A stretch of 64,000 bases of DNA from Synechocystis sp. LKSZ1 (lineage in GTDB: Bacteria; Cyanobacteriota; Cyanobacteriia; Cyanobacteriales; Microcystaceae), in the NCBI RefSeq assembly GCF_040436315.1, contig NZ_AP031572.1, forward strand, positions 2,604,001 through 2,668,000. Direction: 5' to 3'. Position numbers and translations under genes: made by a program. The notes under the pieces are model-generated. The model had not been told where the DNA came from. It saw only the letters and a program-made list of their open reading frames with translations, and did not search any database. This document shows, one piece after another, positions 29,352-39,012 of this stretch. How positions within the stretch are numbered: position 1 is the stretch's first letter; the number at the start of each line of letters is the position of its first letter.

Positions 29352-29745
29352 ATTAACCTGAATTATTCCCTTCGGATTGGTAAGATACAGAATGCGTATC
29401 AGAATCTGAGCTATCTGACTGGCTTTGAGATTTGACCGGCAATCACCGTAAAACACAACTTCTGCAACCAAACAATTACCCCAGACTGCCTTCTCTGTTC
29501 CGCCATCATTACCCAGCAACCTGATTCAACTGACTCAGGATAGTTATTAGGAACGGTTGGCAACACCTTCCACTGCCTTTTTTATAAAGGTCAGCAACAG
29601 GGCCAGGGGATTGATCTTTTGGTTGATGGTGCATGCCTAGAGGGAACCTGACCAGACGATCAGCATCACAGGCAATCTAGTCCTTCAGGTAGCCGTTACC
29701 ACCAAGCTTGTGATACTTTAAGGCGATAATCAATCGGAGATATTT
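29352..29745. other. Intergenic stretch, no convincing gene
   Basis: About 390 bases between dgkA and the YrdC-like gene. A reverse-strand frame of 60 codons (29337-29519) overlaps the dgkA end and shows no family I recognise; it could be a gene scrap. The rest has several stops in all frames. A Shine-Dalgarno (GGAG) for the next gene lies near 29734. Confidence 0.6.
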
Positions 29746-30393
29746 ATGGCTTTAACTCAAACGGTACAGATCCTGAAGCCCAGTCTAGGTATTGTGCCCC
29801 AACTCCTACAACATCTGGAGCAGGACAGAGTTGTATTACTCCCCATGGATACGGTTTATACCCTGGTGGCCCACGGGGCCAGACCCCAAGCTATTGCGGC
29901 CCTGCGTCAGCTCAAAAACTTTGATAAGGACCAACCCCTTGGCATGTTGACCCGTGGTGACCGGGCGGAAGAAGTCGTACAAACCACACCGGCAAGCCGA
30001 CGCATGATGGCGCATTTTCCCTGTCCGATTACCATGATCATGACGGCCCAGCCCCACCTAGACCAGGGAATTACCCAGGGATTTGCTAATATTTTTGTGG
30101 CTTGTCCCGACCCCTTCATCTACGATCTTATCGGAGCCATTCCCTTTCCCTTAGTATCGGCTACGGCCAAAGTTGGCGGTGAACCCATTACCAGTTTCCA
30201 GGCCGCCCAGCGTTATTTCAGTCATCTCGTCCCCGTGATTGTGGATGGTGGTGTGTGTCGTTACAGTCGTCGGGGTACCCTGATCGATTTCACCTTGCCC
30301 ATTCCCACCATTATGAACTTCGGCCCCATGTCCGTGGACGACCTCCGGCCCCTACTACCGGAGATTATTCTGCCGTCCCACCTGATGAAATAG
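29746..30393 (+). CDS. YrdC/Sua5/YciO-type protein
   Basis: A 215-residue protein of the YrdC fold. Members of this family make threonylcarbamoyl-AMP for the t6A modification of tRNA, or bind RNA/nucleotide with unknown purpose (YciO). The segment VVLLPMDTVYTLVAHGA aligns with the usual PTDTVYGL motif but differs at two positions. LKNFDKDQPLGML matches the K-x-R-PL region only loosely. The later FPLVSATAKVGGEPITS fits the conserved serine region. The deviations make a YciO-like, non-Sua5 role plausible. The start at 29746 has a GGAG Shine-Dalgarno. Confidence 0.8.
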   Translation: MALTQTVQILKPSLGIVPQLLQHLEQDRVVLLPMDTVYTLVAHGARPQAIAALRQLKNFDKDQPLGMLTRGDRAEEVVQTTPASRRMMAHFPCPITMIMTAQPHLDQGITQGFANIFVACPDPFIYDLIGAIPFPLVSATAKVGGEPITSFQAAQRYFSHLVPVIVDGGVCRYSRRGTLIDFTLPIPTIMNFGPMSVDDLRPLLPEIILPSHLMK

Positions 30394-30485
30394 GCCCTGG
30401 GCGATCCATATGAACTAGTTGCCATCGAGAAGAGAACCGACCAGGGTAAGCTAGGACAAAGACTATAATCCCCCTCAATTGTTCT

Positions 30486-30752
30486 ATGCCCTGGTTCGTT
30501 AAGATTGAGCGTGGCATTGTTGATAAAGCCACCTTTGACCAGTATGTCCCGGCTCACAAGGCCTACGTTCAACAACTCATTCAGGAAGGTTACCAGGCCA
30601 AAAGCGGTTACTGGGGAGACTTCGGCGGGGGCATGTTGTTATTCCAGGCCAATGATTTAGAAACCGCTCAGGCCATTGTGGCCAAGGATCCGCTCATTCA
30701 GAATCATTGCGTCACCTACGAATTACACGAGTGGCGCATTGTCGTGGAGTAG
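30486..30752 (+). CDS. YCII-related domain protein
   Basis: An 88-residue single-domain protein of the YciI-like family, which has a ferredoxin-like fold with a conserved His-Asp pair and unknown enzymatic role. The pattern is clear: MPWFVKIERG, then HKAYVQQLIQEG, GGGMLLFQANDLETAQAIV and KDPLIQNHCVTYELHEW. It stands between the YrdC-like gene and tRNA-Leu with its own short leader. Confidence 0.85.
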   Translation: MPWFVKIERGIVDKATFDQYVPAHKAYVQQLIQEGYQAKSGYWGDFGGGMLLFQANDLETAQAIVAKDPLIQNHCVTYELHEWRIVVE

Positions 30753-30860
30753 GCTCACCAGACTCCCTCCTCAGGCACCGTTTCTCACGCGATGCCCCCG
30801 GTTCAAGAATACCCAGAATCCGAAGCGTCTAACTCTTAGATTGCGGTAACAATACCTAAT

Positions 30861-30940
30861 GCGGACGGAGAGACTCGAACTCTCACATCAGAGATACTAG
30901 AACCTAAATCTAGCGCGTCTACCAATTCCGCCACGTCCGC
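30861..30940 (-). tRNA. tRNA-Leu (anticodon UAG)
   Basis: The reverse strand folds as a tRNA of 80 bases. The acceptor halves GCGGACG and CGTCCGC pair fully. The D arm carries GGTAGACGC, and the anticodon stem CTAGA/TCTAG encloses the loop TTTAGGT with anticodon TAG. The T arm is GAGAG-TTCGAGT-CTCTC. The extra arm is short for a leucine tRNA, but the UAG anticodon and the D-arm form fit leucine. The CCA end is not encoded, as is common in cyanobacteria. Confidence 0.95.
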
Positions 30941-31107
30941 GTGACAAGAATATTATCATAGCCCAAAAACCGTGTCTTGACTATGCACCGCCCAATTTTC
31001 TAGGCCCTGATTAATGACCCATCCTCAGTACAGGGCCAGCTGCATCATTGAGCATAAATTTTCTGATTAAAATAACGTTGAATGTAAAAAACATCAGACG
31101 ATTTTGC

Positions 31108-32412
31108 ATGGATGATGACAAACCCCTCGTGCCTTCCCCAACGCCACCGTCACCGGACAGCGGGGCCGCTTGGCTCAACCATTTAGCGAATTTGTGGAAT
31201 ACGACCCAGAGTGGCCTCCATCGGTTACTACCCCTCGATAAACTGGCCCAGGGCCTGGTGCGGGGTTTTACCGTCAACGAAGACCAAATTGCTGAAATTT
31301 TGGCCCAGGTCAGGGCCGAACTTCCCACCACCGAAATCATTTTAATTGGCAAACCCCAGGCCGGGAAAAGCTCCATTATCCGCGGTTTGACAGGGGTTTC
31401 TGCTGCTATTGTGGGCCAGGGCTTTCGTCCCCACACCCAAAATATCCAGCGCTACGCCTACCCTTCCCCGGATCTTCCCCTCTTTCTCTTTACCGATACC
31501 GTGGGTTTAGGGGAGGCGAACCACACCACGGAAGCACTTCTGGCCGACCTAGAAGCCACCCTCCAGACTGGTGGAGAACCGGCCAGGGTACTGGTCTTGA
31601 CCCTTAAAATTACGGACTTTGCAACGGACAGTCTGCACTATATTCTCAGTACTCTTAGGCAAAAATATCCCCAGATTCCTTGCCTATTGGCCGTGACCTG
31701 TCTCCACGAAGTCTATCCCAGCCGAGCAACGGAACATCCTGCCTATCCCCCCGATTTTCCTGAGGTTCAGCGGGCCTGGACAGCGATTCAGTCCAGTTTT
31801 GCGCCCCTCTGGGATCAAGCCGTGTTATTGGACTTCACTCTGGAAGAGGACGGCTACGAGCCAACTTTTTATGGCCTAGCGGCCCTGCGGGAAACCTTAG
31901 CCAGTTTATTGCCTGAGGCCGAGGCCCGCACCATTCATCACCTTTTAGATGGCGAAACGGGGAAACGCTTGGGCTCTGTGTATCGAGATGTGGCCCGACG
32001 CTATATTTTAACTTTTGCTCTTATGGCTGGTACCTTGGCGGCCATTCCCCTGCCCTTTGCCACGATGCCCGTACTCACGGCCCTCCAGGTCTCCCTCGTG
32101 GGTCTCCTGGGCCAACTCTACGGCCAGGTGTTAAGTCCCTCCCAAGCGGGGGGCGTGGTCAGTGCCATTGCGGGAGGATTTCTGGCCCAGGCTGTGGGAC
32201 GAGAACTTATTAAGTTTGTCCCCGGCTTCGGCACGGCGATTGCGGCCTCCTGGGCCATGGCCTATACCTGGTCTTTAGGGGAAGGGGCCTGCGTCTATTT
32301 CGGGGATTTGATGGGCGGTAAAAAGCCCGACCCTCAGAAAATTCAGAACGTGATGAAGGAGGCTTTCCAAACGGCCCAGGAACGGTTTCGTGATCCCCAA
32401 AGCAAATCTTGA
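31108..32412 (+). CDS. GTPase with C-terminal membrane-associated (DUF697-like) region
   Basis: A 434-residue protein whose middle carries a GTPase domain: G1 loop GKPQAGKSS near residue 81 and a switch-II region LFTDTVGLGE. After about residue 300 come hydrophobic glycine/alanine-rich helices (ILTFALMAGTLAAIPLPFA, GGVVSAIAGGFLAQAVG) typical of DUF697-type membrane association. Such proteins occur widely in cyanobacteria; no function is established. An upstream TTG at 31048 would add 20 residues, but the ATG at 31108 is preferred. Confidence 0.8.
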   Translation: MDDDKPLVPSPTPPSPDSGAAWLNHLANLWNTTQSGLHRLLPLDKLAQGLVRGFTVNEDQIAEILAQVRAELPTTEIILIGKPQAGKSSIIRGLTGVSAAIVGQGFRPHTQNIQRYAYPSPDLPLFLFTDTVGLGEANHTTEALLADLEATLQTGGEPARVLVLTLKITDFATDSLHYILSTLRQKYPQIPCLLAVTCLHEVYPSRATEHPAYPPDFPEVQRAWTAIQSSFAPLWDQAVLLDFTLEEDGYEPTFYGLAALRETLASLLPEAEARTIHHLLDGETGKRLGSVYRDVARRYILTFALMAGTLAAIPLPFATMPVLTALQVSLVGLLGQLYGQVLSPSQAGGVVSAIAGGFLAQAVGRELIKFVPGFGTAIAASWAMAYTWSLGEGACVYFGDLMGGKKPDPQKIQNVMKEAFQTAQERFRDPQSKS

Positions 32413-32565
32413 TGACTAGAGGGCCAAGCATTGTCGAAGTCTGCATTGCTCCAATTGAAATCTTGCGACAGACTCCGTTTTTCAATTGCTGATGGGTTTC
32501 CCGTCGTCCCTTGACCCAATTGGTTAAAATTGCATTAACTCCCTTGTTGATCAGTTGGTAAATTC

Positions 32566-33204
32566 ATGACATCCTACGCATCTGCTACTGCCCGGGCCGA
32601 AATGAGTGAACTTCGGCGTTTAAAAAGTTTGTTACCCCCGGAACTCCAGAGTTGGGTCATGGTAGAGGGAAGTACGGAAGTCAATCCGCCCCTGATTCGC
32701 TCGGAAGAGTTGGGCCGGGATGAAATCGAGATTCAGATCGACTTACCGAAATGGGAAAATCTGGCCATCGACCAACGCAATCTACTCTTTTGGCATGAAG
32801 TAGCCCGCATTCAAAACGATACGATCCCCCGAGAAGGATGGGAAATGGCGGCCCTGGCCATTGGTCTTGGTGGAGCCGTCGGGGAACTTTGGGTACAGGA
32901 TGGCCTGCTTCTGCTCCTGGCCCTGGGCCTGTGTGGCATTTCCGGTTATCGGCTCTGGCAGAAAAATAATGGGGATAAAAAGCTCAAGGAAGCCATTGAG
33001 GCCGACGAAAAAGCCATTAGCCTGGCAACCCGCTTTGGCTATACCCTCCCCAACGCCTATAAAAGTCTCGGCAGTGCCTTTAAATCGCTAATCGAACAAA
33101 CACCAAACCGTCGTCAGCGCAAACAATACGAATCTCGTCTCCAGGCCCTGCGCCAGAGTGCTGCCAAGATGAAGGCCAAAACGCAACAGAGCCAAGTTCG
33201 TTAG
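32566..33204 (+). CDS. DUF3318 domain protein
   Basis: A 212-residue cyanobacterial protein of unknown function. The N-terminal part (LRRLKSLLPPELQSW) and LLFWHEVARIQND are hallmarks of DUF3318. Two hydrophobic stretches in the middle (MAALAIGLGGAVG and LLLLLALGLCGISGY) suggest a membrane hairpin. The C-terminus is basic and helical (RRQRKQYESRLQALRQ). The HExxR-like sequence HEVAR is not a full metalloprotease motif. Confidence 0.85.
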   Translation: MTSYASATARAEMSELRRLKSLLPPELQSWVMVEGSTEVNPPLIRSEELGRDEIEIQIDLPKWENLAIDQRNLLFWHEVARIQNDTIPREGWEMAALAIGLGGAVGELWVQDGLLLLLALGLCGISGYRLWQKNNGDKKLKEAIEADEKAISLATRFGYTLPNAYKSLGSAFKSLIEQTPNRRQRKQYESRLQALRQSAAKMKAKTQQSQVR

Positions 33205-33220
33205 AACTAACCCTACCCGT

Positions 33221-33241
33221 CCTCCCCTTCACAAGGGGAGG
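33221..33241. repeat. GC-rich hairpin repeat (CCTCCCCTT/AAGGGGAGG)
   Basis: A perfect 9-bp inverted repeat with a 3-base loop, followed by GTGCCGAAGGCGGAGGGG. This matches a short palindromic element I recall as common between genes in many bacteria including cyanobacteria. It lies 16 bases after the DUF3318 gene and may help end its transcript, though there is no T run. Confidence 0.55.
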
Positions 33242-33393
33242 TGCCGAAGGCGGAGGGGTAAAAATCGCGAATATCCCACTTCTGCAACCCTCGCCCTCAA
33301 TCACTTCCCCAGGACGGGAGGGGGATGAGAGCAGATTGTCCCAACTGAGATGTACCCACAAACTCGAAGAGGCCTGATTAGCTGGCCTTTTGA

Positions 33394-34179
33394 CTAGCGG
33401 AGGGGCCACCAAGATACTTTTTCTCGGGTTGCACTATAAACTTCCTTCAGGGCCTCCGGGGCCAATACCTGGATCAGGTCGTCTCCTTCTTCCTTACACA
33501 ATTTAATAAATTCCATCTGTTGCATGCCCTTCAAAACCTGCTCCACTGTCCGCTGATTCAATTGACAGGCACGGGCGATCACATCAATGGGCAGATCAAA
33601 ATGATAAATCCCCTTGGCATCGGGCTGATTCCCTAGCTCGCGTTCCTGGTAGATCAAGGCCCGCAGGAGTGTTGCGACGGCCTGGGGAGGATAGGCACTG
33701 CAATTGAGCAGATGATATTCAAATTTTTGGCTCAATTCAAAAATAAAGCGATAGCGCTCCCGAAAAAGCTCATGGTCTTCGTAGAGACGTTGAACCTGCT
33801 CTAAGGGAATCTTGAGCACATGGGTTGTCTTATAGGCCTCGACCAAGCAGGGAAAGGCCCGACTGGCCTGGCCATAACTAAACGGTAACGAGCGAAAGCC
33901 AAAACAACTGCCGGCGTAATTGATGGCAATGATGCGGTCGAGGGGGGTACTGCGGGTAATCACCAGGCCCTCGTCCAGGATGACGTAGAGAAAATCATGG
34001 AACTGCTCTGGCAAAAATGCCGTGTAGACCGGGCGGTTAGAAAACAGTTTTTCCAGCTTCAGGGCCTCCGGTGACAGGTAGCCAGCAAGCCAATCCTCAG
34101 AGAAATCCCGAAAAAGATGCGTCTGGTGAATCAGCTGAGAAAGGAGCGTCGGAGTGGGGGAAGAAGTTCGCTTTGCCAT
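33394..34179 (-). CDS. Crp/Fnr-family-like transcriptional regulator
   Basis: A 261-residue protein (from the ATG at 34179; an upstream in-frame start at 34248 would add 23 residues). The N-terminal half resembles a cyclic-nucleotide-binding beta roll (FLYVILDEGLVITRST and GSCFGFRSLPF), but I do not see the conserved phosphate-binding loop of CAP. The C-terminal part has a helix-turn-helix (DVIARACQLNQRTVEQVLKG). It is divergent from sbpA, with about 195 bases between the starts, so it might control sulfate uptake; this is inference. The ligand is unknown. Confidence 0.7.
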   Translation of the reverse strand: MAKRTSSPTPTLLSQLIHQTHLFRDFSEDWLAGYLSPEALKLEKLFSNRPVYTAFLPEQFHDFLYVILDEGLVITRSTPLDRIIAINYAGSCFGFRSLPFSYGQASRAFPCLVEAYKTTHVLKIPLEQVQRLYEDHELFRERYRFIFELSQKFEYHLLNCSAYPPQAVATLLRALIYQERELGNQPDAKGIYHFDLPIDVIARACQLNQRTVEQVLKGMQQMEFIKLCKEEGDDLIQVLAPEALKEVYSATREKVSWWPLR

Positions 34180-34374
34180 AACCCAAAGGAAAATGCTGAG
34201 ACAAAAGGACAGAGCCTGCACAGAAAGCCTTTTCAAATCATGACACAAAGCTAATCAAGAACGGGCACGGCCACACCCGCACCAAGATCGACTCAGGAAT
34301 GTGTTGTAATTTATTTTGAATTCGTGTAGTATTTGATTTCAGCACGGACTAATAACACTTAGATTTGAGTCACA

Positions 34375-35400
34375 ATGAAGATTAAAGCCCTATACCCCGT
34401 GGGCCTACTGGCCGTTACGGCAGGCGTTGCAACACCCTTGGTTACCCAGTCTGCCTTCAGTCAACAGAAAGGCAAGGATGTGGAAATTACCCTGGTTTCC
34501 TATGCGGTCACCCGGAGTGCCTACGAAAAAATCATTCCCAAATTCGCCGCTAAATGGGAAAAAGAGAAAGGCCAGAAAGTGACCTTTAAACAGAGCTATG
34601 GGGGGTCTGGTTCCCAAACCCGAGCCGTCATTGATGGTCTAGAAGCGGATGTCGTGCAATTGGCCCTAGAATCCGACGTCGATAGAATCCAAAAAGCCGG
34701 CCTAATCAATCCCGGTTGGCAAAAGGAAGCTCCCAACAATGGCATTGTGACGAAATCTGTCGTTGCGCTGGTAACTCGGCCCGGCAATCCCAAAAAAATT
34801 AAGGACTGGCGTGACCTGGGTCGCGATGATGTCAAGACAATTACAGCCAACCCCAAAACCTCAGGGGTAGCCCGCTGGAACTTTATAGGCCTGTGGGGCT
34901 CTGTAACCCAAACCGGTGGCAGTGAAGCTAAGGCCAGAGAATTCACGACCAAGGTTTATAACAATGTTCCGGTTCTGCCCAAGGATGCCCGAGAAGCGTC
35001 GGATACTTTCTATAAGCAAAACCAAGGGGATGTCCTGCTCAACTACGAAAATGAAGTTCTGCTGGCTAAATCCAAGGGAGAAACGGAACCCTTCATTGTC
35101 CCGCCGGTGAATATTTCCATTGATGCCCCCGTAGCTGTTGTGGATAAGGTAGCCAATAAACGGGGTACCCAGGAAGTAGCGACGGCTTTTGTGAAATACC
35201 TCTACACCCCCGAGGCCCAGGAAGAATTCGCCAAGGCGGGCTTCCGGCCGGTTAATGCAACGGTGGCCAGCAAATATGCCAGCAAATTCCCCAAAGTACC
35301 CAAGCTCTACACCATTTCTGCCTTTGGCGGTTGGGATAAGGTGCAGGACAAGTTCTTTAAAGACGGTGGTATTTTCGACCAAGTCTTTAAAGCCAAATAG
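34375..35400 (+). CDS. sbpA: Periplasmic sulfate-binding protein
   Basis: Periplasmic receptor that captures sulfate (and thiosulfate) for the CysTWA permease encoded downstream. The 341 residues begin with a signal peptide (KALYPVGLLAVTAGVAT... ending near SAFSQQ). The sulfate-binding family pattern follows: VSYAVTRSAYEKIIP, SYGGSGSQTRAVIDGL and DVVQLALESDVDRI, with LLNYENEVLLA and PEAQEEFAKAGFRPVN further on. A hairpin after the stop (35445-35469) may reduce read-through into the operon, raising binding protein relative to permease. Confidence 0.95.
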   Translation: MKIKALYPVGLLAVTAGVATPLVTQSAFSQQKGKDVEITLVSYAVTRSAYEKIIPKFAAKWEKEKGQKVTFKQSYGGSGSQTRAVIDGLEADVVQLALESDVDRIQKAGLINPGWQKEAPNNGIVTKSVVALVTRPGNPKKIKDWRDLGRDDVKTITANPKTSGVARWNFIGLWGSVTQTGGSEAKAREFTTKVYNNVPVLPKDAREASDTFYKQNQGDVLLNYENEVLLAKSKGETEPFIVPPVNISIDAPVAVVDKVANKRGTQEVATAFVKYLYTPEAQEEFAKAGFRPVNATVASKYASKFPKVPKLYTISAFGGWDKVQDKFFKDGGIFDQVFKAK

Positions 35401-35444
35401 GTAACGTTCTTTGGGTGGGCGATTGATTCATTAAGACATCAGGT

Positions 35445-35469
35445 GTTCCCCATTTCTAGCGTGGGGAAC
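35445..35469 (+). terminator. Hairpin after sbpA (terminator or attenuator)
   Basis: GTTCCCCA (35445-35452) and TGGGGAAC (35462-35469) form a perfect 8-bp stem with a 9-base loop, followed by TTTCT. It sits between sbpA and the NIL gene of the same operon, so it may be a partial terminator or an RNA-stabilising hairpin that favours sbpA expression. Confidence 0.55.
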
Positions 35470-35533
35470 TTTCTCGTCACTATTCATTTTCTGCTAATTC
35501 CCAATTGCTATGTTCTAATCCCAGGAGGTTGTT

Positions 35534-35830
35534 ATGGCCACTGTTAAAATTACTGCCTTAGATACCGAGCATCCCTCTCGTTTGGCCCAAACGCGCATCC
35601 GCATCCAAATTCCCCGCCAATACCAGCAAGACCCGATCATCTCGCAATTAGCGACCCGTTATCACCTGGAAATTAACATCCTGGCGGCGATTCTAGGGGC
35701 CAACGGCAAGGAAAGTGGCTGGTTTGACCTCCACCTCGTGGGAACAGAAAAAAATATCCAAGATGCCCTGGTCTACCTCGGAGACCTCAATATCAATATT
35801 ATTTCCGATCTGGAAACCGACGGTTGGTAA
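35534..35830 (+). CDS. NIL-domain protein of the sulfate permease operon
   Basis: A 98-residue protein consisting of one NIL domain, a ligand-binding-type module also found at the C-terminus of MetN methionine transporters. The segment [19 protein letters not shown] and later [19 protein letters not shown] show the fold. A strong Shine-Dalgarno (AGGAGG) precedes the ATG. Its TAA overlaps the cysT start codon by one base, so translation is coupled. In other cyanobacteria a small gene occupies the same place between sbpA and cysT. A sensing or regulatory role for sulfur compounds is likely but unproven. Confidence 0.85.
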   Translation: MATVKITALDTEHPSRLAQTRIRIQIPRQYQQDPIISQLATRYHLEINILAAILGANGKESGWFDLHLVGTEKNIQDALVYLGDLNINIISDLETDGW

Positions 35831-36702
35831 TGACTCATTTGACTGAAGTAGCCTCAAAATTCCTGGCCCCCCAGCCACGTCCGTGGTTGGGACTGATCGG
35901 CTCTCGTTTTTCGCCCCCTTGGGCCGTTACACTTATCTATTTGTTATTTCTACTGATTCTGCCCATTGCGGCCCTGACGACTAAATCGCTTTCCTTGGGC
36001 TGGGGCCGTTTCTGGGAAATTGCCACCTCCGACATTGCTCTTTCGGCCTACGACGTTACCTTTGTCACGGCCTTGGCGGCCGGGGCCATTAATGGCCTGT
36101 TGGGAACTATCGTCGCCTGGGTTTTGGTGCGTTACCAGTTCCCCGGTAAAAAAATTGTTGATGCCGCTGTGGATTTACCCTTCGCCCTACCGACTTCCGT
36201 TGCCGGGTTAGTCTTGGCTACGGTCTATAGCGACAATGGTTGGATTGGCCAGTTATTTGCCCCCTTTGGCATTCGCATTGCCTTTACCCGCCTGGGGGTG
36301 TTTGTGGCCATGTTGTTTATTTCCTTACCTTTTATCGTGCGGACACTCCAGCCCGTGCTTCAAGAAATGGAAGAAGAGGCTGAAGAAGCGGCCTGGTCGT
36401 TGGGGGCAACGGAATGGCAAACCTTTTGGCGGGTTATTTTTCCGCCCCTATTACCGCCGATTTTGACGGGCATTGCCCTGGGCTTTTCGCGAGCAGTGGG
36501 GGAATACGGTTCCGTAGTGATCGTGGCCTCCAACATTCCTTTCAAAGATTTGATTGCCCCGGTGTTAGTCTTCCAGCGCCTAGAGGAATACGACTACGAA
36601 GGCGCTACGGTGATCGGTGCGGTTCTGCTCCTAGTCTCCCTTGTTTTACTCCTCGTGATTAATCTCTTACAACAGTGGGGTCGTCGTTATGCCGTGGATT
36701 AA
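35830..36702 (+). CDS. cysT: Sulfate ABC transporter permease CysT
   Basis: Inner-membrane subunit of the sulfate/thiosulfate importer. The 290 residues have about six transmembrane helices and the ABC permease EAA loop [21 protein letters not shown]. The start at 35830 overlaps the stop of the NIL gene (TAATG). The end overlaps cysW by 14 bases. It forms the channel with CysW, powered by CysA. Confidence 0.95.
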   Translation: MTHLTEVASKFLAPQPRPWLGLIGSRFSPPWAVTLIYLLFLLILPIAALTTKSLSLGWGRFWEIATSDIALSAYDVTFVTALAAGAINGLLGTIVAWVLVRYQFPGKKIVDAAVDLPFALPTSVAGLVLATVYSDNGWIGQLFAPFGIRIAFTRLGVFVAMLFISLPFIVRTLQPVLQEMEEEAEEAAWSLGATEWQTFWRVIFPPLLPPILTGIALGFSRAVGEYGSVVIVASNIPFKDLIAPVLVFQRLEEYDYEGATVIGAVLLLVSLVLLLVINLLQQWGRRYAVD

Positions 36703-37498
36703 ACCGAAATATCTTCTCATTGCCCTAGCCCTGGCTTACTTAGGCCTAATCCTCGTTATCCCCGTCGTTTCCGTTTTCTACGAAGCCTTTCATAACGGTC
36801 TGGGACAATTCTTAACCACCATGAAAGACGATAATTTTTTAGCAGCAGTACGTCTTACTTTGATTATTGCGCTCATTGCCGTTCCTCTCAACACGGTGTT
36901 TGGCCTCTGTGCAGCCTGGGTTTTGGCGCGTAATCAATTTCCCGGCCGGGCTCTGTTTCTCAGTGTGCTGGATTTACCCTTCTCCATTTCTCCCGTAGTT
37001 GCGGGTTTAATGATTGTTCTGCTCTACGGACAAAAGGGCTGGATTGGCTCATTTTTCCACGAAGCCGATATTAAAATTCTTTTTGCCATTCCCGGCATGA
37101 CCATTGCCACCATTTTTGTCACCCTGCCCTTTGTGGCCCGAGAGGTGATTCCGGTCTTAGAGGAAATGGGGCCAGAGCAGGAGGAAGCCGCTCGAATTCT
37201 GGGCGCTAAGGATTGGCAAATTTTCTGGCGGGTTACTTTACCCAATATTCGTTGGGGCTTGCTCTACGGAGTATTGCTGACCAACGCTCGGGCCATGGGG
37301 GAGTTTGGTGCGGTTTCGGTGGTTTCCGGCAGTATCTTGGGACAAACCAGTACCCTGCCTATTTTTGTAGAACAAGAATACAAAAACTATCAAACAGAAG
37401 CCGCCTTCAGTGCCGCTGTCGTCTTAGCGTTACTGGCCGCCGTCACCCTAGTGCTCAAGGAAATCCTTGAACGATACACCGGTCACCACTCAAAATAA
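36689..37498 (+). CDS. cysW: Sulfate ABC transporter permease CysW
   Basis: Second membrane subunit of the sulfate importer, 269 residues, with EAA loop [21 protein letters not shown] and [14 protein letters not shown] near the C-terminal half. It begins within the cysT end, the expected tight coupling of an equimolar pair. A 48-base gap separates it from cysA. Confidence 0.95.
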   Translation: MPWIKPKYLLIALALAYLGLILVIPVVSVFYEAFHNGLGQFLTTMKDDNFLAAVRLTLIIALIAVPLNTVFGLCAAWVLARNQFPGRALFLSVLDLPFSISPVVAGLMIVLLYGQKGWIGSFFHEADIKILFAIPGMTIATIFVTLPFVAREVIPVLEEMGPEQEEAARILGAKDWQIFWRVTLPNIRWGLLYGVLLTNARAMGEFGAVSVVSGSILGQTSTLPIFVEQEYKNYQTEAAFSAAVVLALLAAVTLVLKEILERYTGHHSK

Positions 37499-37546
37499 CC
37501 TTCCGTATTGCTTGTAAACATCGCTAGTTTCTAGGACTTATCTTTC

Positions 37547-38596
37547 ATGAGCATTATTATTAGCAAAGTTGAAAAAAACTTTGGTAGTTTCAAAGCCCTA
37601 TCCGAGATTAATTTGGAAATTCCTGATGGTAAACTAGTGGCTCTCTTGGGCCCATCAGGGTCAGGTAAATCAACGCTTTTGCGGACTATTGCCGGCTTGG
37701 AGAAGCCCGACCAAGGCCAAATTATTATCAATGGCCAGGACACAACTCACATCGATATTCGTAAACGAAACATTGGTTTTGTTTTTCAACACTATGCTCT
37801 TTTCAAACATCTGACCATTCGTCAAAATATTGCCTTTGGCCTAGATATTCGCAAGCATCCTAAAAACCAGATAAAACAACGGGTTCAAGAACTCTTGGGC
37901 CTAATCCAGTTAGAAGGCCTGGGAGACCGCTATCCTTCCCAATTATCTGGTGGCCAAAGACAACGGGTGGCCCTGGCCCGGGCCCTGGCCGTACAACCCC
38001 AAGTTCTGTTGCTAGATGAACCCTTTGGGGCCCTGGACGCTAAAGTGCGGAAGGAACTGCGGAGTTGGTTGCGGCAATTGCACGATGAAGTTCATCTAAC
38101 GAGCGTATTTGTGACCCACGACCAGGAAGAAGCCATGGAAGTAGCCGATGAGATTGTGGTGATGAACCAGGGCAAGATTGAGCAGATTGGCTCCCCCGCA
38201 GAGATTTATGACCATCCCGCAACGCCGTTTGTGATGGAATTTATTGGCGAAGTCAATATTTTGTCGCCGACAGCGAATCTTTTCCAAAATCATCCCGAAA
38301 TCAACACCAATGAATTTCCCCGTCATGCCTCAGCTTCGGTGTTTGTTCGTCCCCATGATGTGGGTATCCAGACGGCTCCTGATGAGGTAACGAGTCCAGC
38401 CGTAGTGAAACGCATTATCCATTTGGGTTGGGAAATTCAGGTGGAATTAAGTTTGAATGATCAAGCGATAGTTGTAGCTCACCTAAGTCGGGAACAGTTC
38501 AACGAGCTTCGCTTAGAAGTGAGTCAATCAGTCTATATCAAACCCCGCCAAAGTAAATTCTTTTCTGAAAACGGATTTCTCACCTATGCCATCTAG
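37547..38596 (+). CDS. cysA: Sulfate/thiosulfate ABC transporter ATPase CysA
   Basis: ATPase of the sulfate importer, 349 residues. Walker [10 protein letters not shown], signature [15 protein letters not shown], Walker [13 protein letters not shown] and H-loop [14 protein letters not shown] are all present. The C-terminal part from about residue 240 ([12 protein letters not shown]) is the TOBE-like regulatory domain usual in CysA/MalK-type subunits. Its last 11 bases overlap the start of the next reading frame. Confidence 0.95.
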   Translation: MSIIISKVEKNFGSFKALSEINLEIPDGKLVALLGPSGSGKSTLLRTIAGLEKPDQGQIIINGQDTTHIDIRKRNIGFVFQHYALFKHLTIRQNIAFGLDIRKHPKNQIKQRVQELLGLIQLEGLGDRYPSQLSGGQRQRVALARALAVQPQVLLLDEPFGALDAKVRKELRSWLRQLHDEVHLTSVFVTHDQEEAMEVADEIVVMNQGKIEQIGSPAEIYDHPATPFVMEFIGEVNILSPTANLFQNHPEINTNEFPRHASASVFVRPHDVGIQTAPDEVTSPAVVKRIIHLGWEIQVELSLNDQAIVVAHLSREQFNELRLEVSQSVYIKPRQSKFFSENGFLTYAI

Positions 38597-38996
38597 TTTT
38601 CCCGCCTTCATAAACCAACGTTTTTGGGCTTTAATACTTATTTTTCTAGGATTTTTATTATCCCCTGCTTGCTGGTGGAATGATCTATTGATTAATCTAC
38701 CTTTAGCTTATGTCTTTGGCCGCTTCTGTAGTTGGTTTATTCCTCAGTTACTTTTACCTGGGGTAATTCTTGGTTATTGGTTCTCTAACTTAGTGGGTAT
38801 TGTCTTAATGCATATCGGTGCCCAGCAAGCTTTTCAGAAAGGGAATCAAAACGTATCACTCCAAGACCAAATCAAGTCAGGCCTAATCACCTCTACTACG
38901 TTTACCTTAGTGATTCTCAGTCTTGCTTACTTTCAAGTTGTTGATCTCTCAAACTATATTCCCAGTGAATTATTTGCAGTTGAACCAGTATCTTAG
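38586..38996 (+). CDS. Small membrane protein in the sulfate operon, unknown function
   Basis: A 136-residue protein with about three to four hydrophobic segments ([55 protein letters not shown]). I do not recognise a characterised family. It overlaps cysA by 11 bases and is followed 63 bases later by the cysR-like regulator, so it belongs to the sulfur operon. It could assist transport or sense membrane sulfur status, but nothing in the sequence proves either. Confidence 0.7.
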   Translation: MPSSFPAFINQRFWALILIFLGFLLSPACWWNDLLINLPLAYVFGRFCSWFIPQLLLPGVILGYWFSNLVGIVLMHIGAQQAFQKGNQNVSLQDQIKSGLITSTTFTLVILSLAYFQVVDLSNYIPSELFAVEPVS

Positions 38997-39012
38997 CTGA
39001 GCTCTATGCTCG

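Noticed and set aside
29352-29745. Possible transposase remnant after dgkA
   Set aside because: No DDE-type motif or inverted ends could be found.
34861-35382. 173-codon reverse frame inside sbpA
   Set aside because: Shadow of the sulfate-binding protein gene.
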